This document shows positions 1-6,198 of a DNA stretch of 7,696 bases, one piece after another. Source of the stretch: Sphingobacterium thalpophilum (GTDB lineage Bacteria > Bacteroidota > Bacteroidia > Flavobacteriales > Flavobacteriaceae). The notes below the pieces were generated by a model. It saw only the letters and a program-made list of their open reading frames with translations, searched no databases and was not told the origin of the DNA. The stretch spans positions 1-7,696 of the forward strand of contig CALPOS020000098.1 of NCBI GenBank assembly GCA_943325255.2, given 5' to 3'. The position numbers and the translations under genes were made by a program. Positions within the stretch are counted from its first letter, which is position 1, and each line of letters opens with the position of its first letter.

Positions 1-114
1 AGGCGAAGGATTAGAAGCCGGGAACCTGCTTTCGCCTTTATCTCTCCACTGCGTTGCGAGGATATCGGCTCTATCAGGGCTAGGGTTTGTAAAGAAAGGA
101 AGAATTTGCTTTTT
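1..114. repeat. Intergenic palindromic element upstream of ftsW
   Basis: No gene is recognisable here: the reading frames give no MurD C-terminus, although murD is the gene expected upstream of ftsW in this phylum. The core at about 25-78 is an imperfect inverted repeat. CCTG (25-28) pairs with CAGG (75-78), GCC (34-36) with GGC (67-69), TATC (40-43) with GATA (61-64), and the inner CTC (44-46) with GAG (58-60) around a GC-containing loop. AGCC (16-19) could also pair with GGCT (78-81). The layout, with a CCTGC left arm, variable centre and right arm ending ATCAGGGCTAGGG, resembles from memory a dispersed intergenic repeat of Flavobacterium genomes; I could not verify that. There is no T-tract after the stem, so it does not look like an intrinsic terminator. 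Confidence 0.5.
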
Positions 115-161
115 AATTCGTAATTCATAATTCGTAATTCATAATTCGTAATTCATAATTC
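115..161. repeat. AATTCGTAATTCAT tandem repeat in the ftsW leader
   Basis: Three perfect tandem copies of the 14-mer AATTCGTAATTCAT lie at 115-128, 129-142 and 143-156, followed by a partial copy, AATTC, at 157-161. It can equally be read as alternating 7-mers AATTCGT and AATTCAT. The array ends two bases before the ftsW ATG, so it occupies the place where a ribosome binding site would sit and gives that site no purine-rich Shine-Dalgarno motif. It contains an in-frame TAA at 142-144, which excludes any further N-terminal extension of FtsW through the array. Perfect copies suggest recent expansion or ongoing homogenisation. Function is unknown. Confidence 0.93.
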
Positions 162-162
162 A

Positions 163-1488
163 ATGTTGCAACTCATCAAAAACCTAAAAGGAGACAAAGT
201 AATCTGGACATTCGTGGCCTTATTAGCCTTGTTTTCGTTTATGCCAGTTTTTAGTGCCAGTAGCAACTTGGCTTATATGGGTCACGGTACCGGAAATACT
301 TTGGGTTATCTGGTCAAACATTTCGCACACATCTGCATCGGATTTATGATTATTTACTGGATTCATAAAGTACCTTATCATTATTTTAGAGCGATTTCCA
401 TTGTGGCTTTGCCTGTGGTTTGGTTGCTCTTGGGATATACTTTAGTAAAAGGAACCGTTATCGCTGGAGCCAATGCTAGTCGATGGATTCAAGTGCCTTT
501 CATCGGAATCACCTTTCAAACCTCGACGCTCGCCTTTATAGTCTTGATGATTTTCGTGGCTAGATATTTATCGAAAAAAAGAGAAACTCCCATTACGCTA
601 AAAAATTCCTTGTGGGAATTGTGGTTGCCGGTTTTTACGACTTTAATGTTTATCCTACCCGCCAATTTCTCTACCGCAGCATTGATGTTCTCCATGGTAT
701 TGATGCTTGCTTTTATTGGGCAATATCCACTAAAGTACATCGGCGTTATTATAGGCGCGGGAATTTTAGCATTGACCTTTTTCATATTGGTTAGTAAAGT
801 TTTTCCAGACGCTTCTTTCTTTAGCCGCGTTAAAACATGGGAAAGTCGATTCGAGAATTTCACCACCGACAAACCCGATGAAGATGATTATCAAATAGAA
901 AAAGCTAAAATTGCCATTGCTTCTGGCGGAATTCAAGGTTTAGGTCCAGGAAAAAGTGTTCAGAAAAACTTCTTGCCACAATCCTCATCCGATTTTATCT
1001 ACGCCATTATCGTCGAAGAATACGGCTTGATTGGCGGACTAACCATTTTGGGTTTGTATTTACTTTTGTTTTTCAGATTCATTGTAGCGGCGCATAAAGC
1101 CAATTCGTTGTTCGGAAAATTAGTCGTCGTCGGACTCGGATTTCCAATTGTCTTTCAGGCATTAATTAATATGGCCGTTGCGGTCGAGTTATTACCCGTA
1201 ACAGGACAAACCTTGCCACTAATCAGTAGCGGTGGAAGCTCCATTTGGATGACTTGCATCGCACTAGGAATTATCATTGGTGTCACAAAAAAAGAAGAAG
1301 AAATTGCTGCCGAACTCACCGAAAAAGAACAACGTGAAGCCACGCTCAAACGCATGATCGACGCTCAAATCGAACGGGAAGAAAAAGCGGAAGCAGCATT
1401 AAAAGAAATAGAAGCCAACGAGAAAGCAGAAAGTTATTCCATTGAAGATAAAACCAATCCAATGAACGCAGTTCTCGGCAAAAAATAA
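163..1488 (+). CDS. ftsW: FtsW, septal SEDS peptidoglycan glycosyltransferase
   Basis: FtsW is an integral membrane protein of the divisome that polymerises lipid II into septal glycan strands together with the class B penicillin-binding protein FtsI. The 441-residue product is a hydrophobic multi-pass SEDS protein. Visible landmarks are the first membrane segment (about 13-31), the conserved ANASRWI segment (103-109), the large external loop with QSSSDFIYAIIVEEYG (273-288) in which D277 matches the essential loop aspartate of SEDS enzymes, and the family signature LLPVTGQTLPLISSGGSS (343-360). Residues from about 375 form a charged, Glu/Lys/Ala-rich cytoplasmic tail that is probably helical. 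The ATG at 163 is the only sensible start: an in-frame stop lies at 142-144 and the N-terminus fits relatives. RodA is the main alternative, but the dcw context and sequence favour FtsW. Confidence 0.96.
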   Translation: MLQLIKNLKGDKVIWTFVALLALFSFMPVFSASSNLAYMGHGTGNTLGYLVKHFAHICIGFMIIYWIHKVPYHYFRAISIVALPVVWLLLGYTLVKGTVIAGANASRWIQVPFIGITFQTSTLAFIVLMIFVARYLSKKRETPITLKNSLWELWLPVFTTLMFILPANFSTAALMFSMVLMLAFIGQYPLKYIGVIIGAGILALTFFILVSKVFPDASFFSRVKTWESRFENFTTDKPDEDDYQIEKAKIAIASGGIQGLGPGKSVQKNFLPQSSSDFIYAIIVEEYGLIGGLTILGLYLLLFFRFIVAAHKANSLFGKLVVVGLGFPIVFQALINMAVAVELLPVTGQTLPLISSGGSSIWMTCIALGIIIGVTKKEEEIAAELTEKEQREATLKRMIDAQIEREEKAEAALKEIEANEKAESYSIEDKTNPMNAVLGKK

Positions 1489-1528
1489 ACTCAGAAACTC
1501 AGGCACTCAGCGCCTCAGCAACTAAAGA
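1489..1528. repeat. ACTCAGNN octamer tandem repeat between ftsW and murG
   Basis: The 41-base gap between the ftsW stop and the murG start is almost wholly a degenerate 8-base tandem array in exact register: ACTCAGAA (1489-1496), ACTCAGGC (1497-1504), ACTCAGCG (1505-1512), CCTCAGCA (1513-1520) and a decayed ACTAAAGA (1521-1528). The first six bases are conserved and the last two vary. It ends at the murG ATG and supplies no clear Shine-Dalgarno motif. It differs in sequence from the arrays before ftsW and murC but has the same placement. Confidence 0.85.
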
Positions 1529-1529
1529 A

Positions 1530-2621
1530 ATGACAAAACTAAAATTCATATTAAGCGGCGGCGGAACCGGTGGACACATCTACCCAGCCATCGCTATTGC
1601 TAATGAATTGAAGTCGAGGTTTCCCGACGCAGAATTCCTATTCGTCGGTGCGCAAGATAAAATGGAAATGCAAAAAGTGCCTCAAGCAGGTTACGATATC
1701 AAAGGGCTTTGGATTGCAGGTTTACAAAGAAAGTTAACGATTGACAATGCGATGTTTCCTTTCAAATTGGTGAGTAGTTTAGCAAAATCAAGAGCCATCA
1801 TCAAACAATTTAAACCGAATGTAGTGATTGGAACTGGAGGATTTGCTAGTGGACCGTTGTTGCAAATGGCAAATAGCGCCGGAATTCCAACGGTGATTCA
1901 AGAACAAAATTCTTATCCAGGGATCACCAATAAATTATTAAGCAAAAAAGCCAATTCGATTTGTGTAGCGTATGAAAATCTCGATCGCTTTTTTCCGAAA
2001 GAAAAAATTAAACTGACGGGAAATCCAGTGCGTCAAGATCTAATTGCCATTAATAGTAAGAGAAACGAAGCGATTTCCTATTTTAAATTAAACCCGGAAA
2101 AGAAAACGCTGTTGGTTCTAGGTGGAAGCCTAGGCGCCAGAAGAATCAATCAGCTCATTGCAAAAGAACTCGACTTTTTTACATCAAAAAATGTCCAAGT
2201 CATTTGGCAATGTGGTAAGTTTTATATCGAAGAATACCAACAATTTAATAATCGAGAAAACGTTCAAGTGGTAGCATTTATTGACAAAATGGATTTGGTG
2301 TATGCGGCAGCAGACTTTGTGATTTCACGTGCTGGAGCATCCTCTGTATCTGAATTGTGTTTGGTAGGAAAGCCAGTGATTTTTATTCCATCGCCCAATG
2401 TTGCAGAAGATCATCAAACGAAGAATGCGCAAGCCATTGTCGAGAAGAATGGCGCAATCCTATTAAAAGAAAATGAACTTGAGGAAAGATTTGAAACGGT
2501 TTTCAATAATTTGTTAATCGATGAAAACTTACAAAAAGAGCTTTCGGCTAACATCAAGACATTGGCGAAACCCAATGCAACAAATGATATCGTTGAGGAA
2601 ATTATTAGGTTAATTAAGTAA
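1530..2621 (+). CDS. murG: MurG, lipid II synthase (UDP-GlcNAc transferase)
   Basis: MurG is a peripheral inner-membrane enzyme that transfers GlcNAc from UDP-GlcNAc to lipid I, giving lipid II, the substrate that FtsW polymerises. The 363-residue protein has the two-domain GT-B layout of glycosyltransferase family 28 at full length. The N-terminal acceptor domain shows the glycine-rich loop GGGTGGHIYPA (10-20), with H16 matching the conserved histidine, then GTGGFASGP (101-109) and QEQNSYPGITNK (124-135). The C-terminal donor domain shows GNPVRQDL (164-171), a second glycine-rich loop GGSLGARRIN (198-207), and the UDP-GlcNAc-binding stretch SRAGASSVSELCLVGKP (266-282), followed by EDHQTKNAQ (293-301). 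The ATG at 1530 puts the glycine loop at its usual distance from the N-terminus. It lies 41 bases after ftsW and is probably cotranscribed with it. Nothing appears broken. Confidence 0.97.
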   Translation: MTKLKFILSGGGTGGHIYPAIAIANELKSRFPDAEFLFVGAQDKMEMQKVPQAGYDIKGLWIAGLQRKLTIDNAMFPFKLVSSLAKSRAIIKQFKPNVVIGTGGFASGPLLQMANSAGIPTVIQEQNSYPGITNKLLSKKANSICVAYENLDRFFPKEKIKLTGNPVRQDLIAINSKRNEAISYFKLNPEKKTLLVLGGSLGARRINQLIAKELDFFTSKNVQVIWQCGKFYIEEYQQFNNRENVQVVAFIDKMDLVYAAADFVISRAGASSVSELCLVGKPVIFIPSPNVAEDHQTKNAQAIVEKNGAILLKENELEERFETVFNNLLIDENLQKELSANIKTLAKPNATNDIVEEIIRLIK

Positions 2622-2630
2622 GAACAAATA

Positions 2631-2659
2631 CTTCGCTTTGCGCCTTTGCGTCTTTGCGA
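2631..2659. repeat. CTTTGCGN octamer tandem repeat upstream of murC
   Basis: In the 51-base murG-murC gap, three octamers CTTTGCGC (2636-2643), CTTTGCGT (2644-2651) and CTTTGCGA (2652-2659) are joined head to tail after a partial unit CTTCG (2631-2635). GCAAA follows at 2660-2664 and is complementary to the TTTGC present in every copy, so alternative small hairpins can form 9-30 bases before the murC ATG. From memory, CTTTGCGCCTTTGCG-type strings recur between genes in Bacteroidota genomes, but I could not check this here. Confidence 0.85.
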
Positions 2660-2672
2660 GCAAATAATTGAA

Positions 2673-4013
2673 ATGAATCTAAACCAAATACATAATGTCT
2701 ATTTTATCGGTATCGGAGGCATCGGAATGAGCGCCTTAGCACGGTATTTCAAAACTTTAGGCAAGAAGGTGTCTGGCTATGACAAAACCGAAACCGAACT
2801 AACCAAAGAGTTGGCGGTTAGTGGCATTGAGATTCATTTTGAAGACGCCATCGAAAAAATCCCAACAGATTTTTACCAAGAGAATACTTTGGTCATTATC
2901 ACGCCGGCGATTCCGAGTCATCATTCCGAATGGAATTACTTTATAGAACGCGATTATCAAATCAAGAAAAGAGCAGAAGTGCTGGGAATCATTACGAAAG
3001 ATACGTTTTGTTTTGCCGTAGCGGGAACGCATGGCAAGACCACAACGTCAAGCATTCTTGGACATATTTTGTTTCAAAGTGGTGTTGATGTGACTTCCTT
3101 TATCGGTGGAATTGTCGAAAACTATGATTCTAATCTAATCGGAAACGGAAAAACAGTAACTGTTGTTGAAGCAGATGAGTTTGATCGTTCGTTTTTACAC
3201 CTGCATCCCAATATCGCTTGTGTCACCTCTACCGATGCGGATCATTTAGATATTTATGGTGATAAGGAATCAATTGAAGCATCTTTCCGAGAATTTGCCG
3301 ATAAAGTCGAAGACAAAAGCAAATTGTTTATCGCGAAAGGACTTCGCTTAGAGGGAATTGAGGTCGCAGTAAACGAAGAAGCAAGTTTCAAAGCATTTCA
3401 TGTTGGAATTGAAAATAGTGAATATTTATTTGATGTTCAAACGCCAACGGAAATCATTAAAGATCTTAGGTTTAGTTTACCAGGAAAGCATAATTTGACC
3501 AATGCGTTGATGGCATTGGCAATGGCTAAAACGTACGGAATTGCTAACGACGATATACGAAGAGCATTGGCATCTTTTAGAGGAATTCGACGTCGATTTT
3601 CGTTTCAAATCAAAACAGACGACTTGGTGTTTATAGATGATTACGCGCATCATCCCACGGAAATTAATGCGGTACATCAAGCAGTTCGCGAGCTCTATCC
3701 GAATCGAAAAGTACTGGCGATTTTTCAACCGCATTTGTTTAGCAGAACCAAAGATTTCGTAGATGGTTTTGCGGAAAGTTTATCTGCTTTCGATGAAATC
3801 CTGCTGCTCGATATTTATCCCGCTAGAGAGTTACCAATGGAAGGCATAACATCTCTATGGTTGCTTTCTAGAATGACCAATCCAAACGTCAAATTGGTGT
3901 CAAAAACGGAGTTAATAACTGCGATAAAATTAAGTGAAGCAAAAGTGATTGTCACCATCGGAGCAGGTGATATTGGAGAATTAGTAAAACCTATTAAAGA
4001 AGTCTTGTCATGA
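2673..4013 (+). CDS. murC: MurC, UDP-N-acetylmuramate--L-alanine ligase
   Basis: MurC is the cytoplasmic ATP-dependent ligase that adds L-alanine to UDP-MurNAc, the first step of the peptide stem. From the ATG at 2673 it has 446 residues, normal for the family. The N-terminal UDP-binding domain has HNVYFIGIGGIGMSALA (7-23). The central ATPase domain has the P-loop GTHGKTTT (118-125), EADEFDRSF (166-174) and the metal/ATP region TDADHLDIYG (187-196). The C-terminal domain has GKHNLTNALMA (271-281), RRRFS (306-310), DDYAHHPTE (322-330) and FQPHLFSRT (351-359). The frame is open further upstream to a TTG at 2646, but that would add nine residues encoded by the tandem repeat and move the Rossmann glycines away from the usual N-terminus, so 2673 is preferred. 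The 3' end overlaps ftsQ by four bases (ATGA). Confidence 0.97.
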   Translation: MNLNQIHNVYFIGIGGIGMSALARYFKTLGKKVSGYDKTETELTKELAVSGIEIHFEDAIEKIPTDFYQENTLVIITPAIPSHHSEWNYFIERDYQIKKRAEVLGIITKDTFCFAVAGTHGKTTTSSILGHILFQSGVDVTSFIGGIVENYDSNLIGNGKTVTVVEADEFDRSFLHLHPNIACVTSTDADHLDIYGDKESIEASFREFADKVEDKSKLFIAKGLRLEGIEVAVNEEASFKAFHVGIENSEYLFDVQTPTEIIKDLRFSLPGKHNLTNALMALAMAKTYGIANDDIRRALASFRGIRRRFSFQIKTDDLVFIDDYAHHPTEINAVHQAVRELYPNRKVLAIFQPHLFSRTKDFVDGFAESLSAFDEILLLDIYPARELPMEGITSLWLLSRMTNPNVKLVSKTELITAIKLSEAKVIVTIGAGDIGELVKPIKEVLS

Positions 4014-4732
4014 GTTGGTTCAAATGGTCAAATATTCGATTAATACTTATGTTCGCATTGATGGTGTTTTTGTATTCCTTCACTTCAATCAGAAATGAGA
4101 GGCGAAAATTGGTGAAATCGGAAGTGGTTTTTGTTGACAATTCTAGTCCATATCTCAAACAGGAAACGGTTAATAAATTGTTAATAGAAAATAAAACCGA
4201 CGCGCAAAGCATACGTAAAGATAAATTAGATTTGAACCAATTGGAGAAGTCTATCAATTCGAACCCAATGATTGAAAAATCTGAGGTTTTTGTTAGCATA
4301 GATGGGGTATTAAAAGCGATGGTAAAACAAAAAACACCAATCGCAAGAGTGTTCAACGATGAAAGCTCTTTTTATATTGACTATCAAGGAAATATAATGC
4401 CTTTGTCGGATGAATTTACAGCAAGAGTTCCAATAATTTCGGGGGATATTAACAAAATAAATAAAGACGATTTCAACAAATTGTTGCGATTCATTTGGCT
4501 GGATGATTTTTTGAAAAAAAACATCATCGGAATTCAAATCTCGCCGGTTGGAAGCGTAAAAATGCAGAATAGAAATTTCAATTATGAAATTCTGTTTGGT
4601 AAAGCAATCAATATAGAACGCAAGTTTCAAAACTATAAAGCGTTTTATCAAAAAACAAGCGTCGATAGTACATTATCTCGTTATAAAAGGATTAATCTGA
4701 CATTTACGCAACAAGTAGTTTGCACTAAATAA
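4010..4732 (+). CDS. ftsQ: FtsQ, bitopic divisome protein
   Basis: FtsQ is a single-pass membrane protein that recruits and regulates late divisome proteins. The 240-residue product has a short cytoplasmic start, one hydrophobic segment (about 9-25, IRLILMFALMVFLYSF), and a periplasmic region. The region from about 35 to 108 fits a POTRA-like domain (SEVVFVDN, the NKLL helix, then the EVFVSIDGVLKAMVKQKTPIAR strand pair), and the rest fits the FtsQ beta domain, including YIDYQGNIMPL (122-132). FtsQ sequences diverge strongly, so the name rests on topology, on the POTRA-like pattern and on position between murC and ftsA. The ATG overlaps the murC stop (ATGA), indicating translational coupling. 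The gene ends in a tandem stop, TAA TAG, at 4730-4735. Confidence 0.9.
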   Translation: MSWFKWSNIRLILMFALMVFLYSFTSIRNERRKLVKSEVVFVDNSSPYLKQETVNKLLIENKTDAQSIRKDKLDLNQLEKSINSNPMIEKSEVFVSIDGVLKAMVKQKTPIARVFNDESSFYIDYQGNIMPLSDEFTARVPIISGDINKINKDDFNKLLRFIWLDDFLKKNIIGIQISPVGSVKMQNRNFNYEILFGKAINIERKFQNYKAFYQKTSVDSTLSRYKRINLTFTQQVVCTK

Positions 4733-4738
4733 TAGAAT

Positions 4739-6151
4739 ATGGAAAAAGAGAATATCGCAGTAGGACTTGACATCGGAACCACCAAAATTGTGGCAATGAT
4801 CGGAAAGAAAAACGAATACGGTAAGTTGGAGATTTTGGGTGTAGGAAAATCCAAAAGTCTTGGCGTTGCTCGTGGTGTAGTAAACAATATTACACAAACA
4901 ATCCATTCTATTCAACAAGCAATTCTTGAAGCAGAAACCAATTCTGGATACAAGATTAAAGATGTTGTGGTGGGCATTGCAGGTCAACATATTCGCAGCA
5001 TTCAACATAGTGACTATATCAGCCGAAGCAATGCAGAAGAAGTAATCGGAGGGAAAGATATCGATTTGCTCATCAATCAAGTACACAAATTAGCGATGCT
5101 TCCTGGTGAAGAGATTATTCATGTTTTGCCACAAGAATTTAAGATTGACGGTCAATCAGACATCAAAGAACCGATTGGAATGTACGGCGGTCGATTGGAA
5201 AGCAGTTTCCATGTGGTTGTTGGTCAAGCTTCTTCTATCAGAAATGTAGGAAGATGTATTCAAAGTTCCGGAATTGAATTGTCTGGTTTAACCCTAGAAC
5301 CATTGGCTTCTGCAGATGCTGTTTTAAGTCAAGAAGAGAAAGAAGCGGGTGTTGCATTGATTGATATTGGTGGTGGAACTACCGATTTAGCTATTTTTAA
5401 AGATGGAATTATCAGACATACTGCGGTTATTCCATTCGGAGGAAATGTAATTACTGAGGACATCAAAGAAGGTTGCTCGATTATCGAAAAGCAAGCAGAA
5501 TTATTGAAAATCAAATTTGGGTCAGCTTGGCCAGGAGAAAATAAAGATAACGAAATTGTTTCAATTCCTGGATTAAGAGGACGGGAGCCAAAAGAAATTT
5601 CATTAAAGAATTTGTCGAAAATAATTCACGCACGTGTCGTTGAAATTATTGAACAAGTTTTTGCTGAAATCAAAGCATACGGACACGAAGATCCGCGTAA
5701 GAAATTAATTGCTGGAATTGTATTGACTGGTGGTGGTGCTAATTTAAAACACATCAAGCAGTTGGTGGAATATATCACCGGAATGGATACCAGAATCGGA
5801 TATCCAAACGAGCACTTAGCGGGAAATTCAGATGAAGAAATCTCTAGTCCATTGTACGCAACAGCGGTTGGATTGGTAATGAATAGCATCGAAAACAAAA
5901 CTCAAAGTGCGGTGCGGTTTGAAACGACTGTGGTGCCAGAGAAAGTAACGTTCAAGCAAGAAAGAACTTTTGAACCTTTCGATATTCCGAAGCCGGCAGA
6001 AGCGCCAGTTTTTGAAAAAGTAAAAGAAGAAGTGAAGGTTGAAGTAGAAGTCTCGTCAGTCAAGGCAGAATCAACTGAAACCAAAATTAGACGTTCCTTT
6101 TTTGATAAATACGTCGATAAGATTAAAGAATTTTTAGATAACGCAGAATAA
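4739..6151 (+). CDS. ftsA: FtsA, actin-like membrane anchor of the Z ring
   Basis: FtsA is a cytoplasmic actin-fold ATPase that binds the FtsZ C-terminal peptide, attaches the ring to the membrane and recruits downstream division proteins. The 470-residue product shows the phosphate-1 loop VGLDIGTTKIVAMIG (8-22), the FtsA-specific 1C subdomain (about 84-162), the phosphate-2 motif ALIDIGGGTTDLAIF (206-220) and the adenosine motif GIVLTGGGANLKHIK (326-340). A charged linker (about 391-450), rich in Glu, Lys, Val and Pro, leads to a C-terminal amphipathic helix, RRSFFDKYVDKIKEFLDNAE (451-470), the expected membrane-targeting sequence. The gene starts six bases after the ftsQ stop and in the same frame, separated from it by TAA TAG. 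The linker carries FDIPKP (414-419), similar to a motif in FtsZ. Confidence 0.97.
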   Translation: MEKENIAVGLDIGTTKIVAMIGKKNEYGKLEILGVGKSKSLGVARGVVNNITQTIHSIQQAILEAETNSGYKIKDVVVGIAGQHIRSIQHSDYISRSNAEEVIGGKDIDLLINQVHKLAMLPGEEIIHVLPQEFKIDGQSDIKEPIGMYGGRLESSFHVVVGQASSIRNVGRCIQSSGIELSGLTLEPLASADAVLSQEEKEAGVALIDIGGGTTDLAIFKDGIIRHTAVIPFGGNVITEDIKEGCSIIEKQAELLKIKFGSAWPGENKDNEIVSIPGLRGREPKEISLKNLSKIIHARVVEIIEQVFAEIKAYGHEDPRKKLIAGIVLTGGGANLKHIKQLVEYITGMDTRIGYPNEHLAGNSDEEISSPLYATAVGLVMNSIENKTQSAVRFETTVVPEKVTFKQERTFEPFDIPKPAEAPVFEKVKEEVKVEVEVSSVKAESTETKIRRSFFDKYVDKIKEFLDNAE

Positions 6152-6198
6152 GGTTTACGCCTCAAATAATAAAATAAGAATATCAAAAACCAAAAATT
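6152..6198 (+). other. AT-rich ftsA-ftsZ spacer without Shine-Dalgarno
   Basis: This 47-base spacer is A-rich just before the ftsZ start (CAAAAACCAAAAATT ahead of the ATG) and lacks a GGAGG-like motif. That fits initiation in Bacteroidota, where A-rich unstructured leaders often replace a Shine-Dalgarno sequence. Unlike the ftsW, murG and murC leaders, it contains no tandem repeat. I see no convincing TTG/TAnnTTTG-type promoter or terminator inside it, so cotranscription with ftsA is the simplest reading. Confidence 0.6.

Noticed and set aside
25..90. Intrinsic terminator before ftsW
   Set aside because: The stem is imperfect and long, with no T-tract directly after it, and it would cut the expected dcw operon.
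2..130. Open frame in the first 130 bases read as the end of murD
   Set aside because: None of its translation matches the expected MurD C-terminal region (LLSPACASFDLF-like, then a basic end), and the DNA is palindromic and then tandemly repeated.
86..130. Bacteroidota-type promoter (TTG, then TAnnTTTG) upstream of ftsW
   Set aside because: TTTG strings occur at 86-89 and 105-108, but the bases before the second do not fit TAnn and the spacing is wrong.
115..161. CRISPR-like array
   Set aside because: The units are 14 bases and directly adjoining, with no spacers, so this is a simple tandem repeat.
2646..2672. Upstream TTG start for murC adding nine residues
   Set aside because: The extra codons come from the CTTTGCG tandem repeat, and the ATG at 2673 gives the standard MurC N-terminus with the glycine-rich loop at the usual distance.
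4310..5086. Antisense open frames over ftsQ and ftsA (4310-4651, 4673-5086)
   Set aside because: They lie wholly opposite well-supported genes, their translations are Cys/Phe/Ile-rich without recognisable motifs, and they have no conserved-looking start context.
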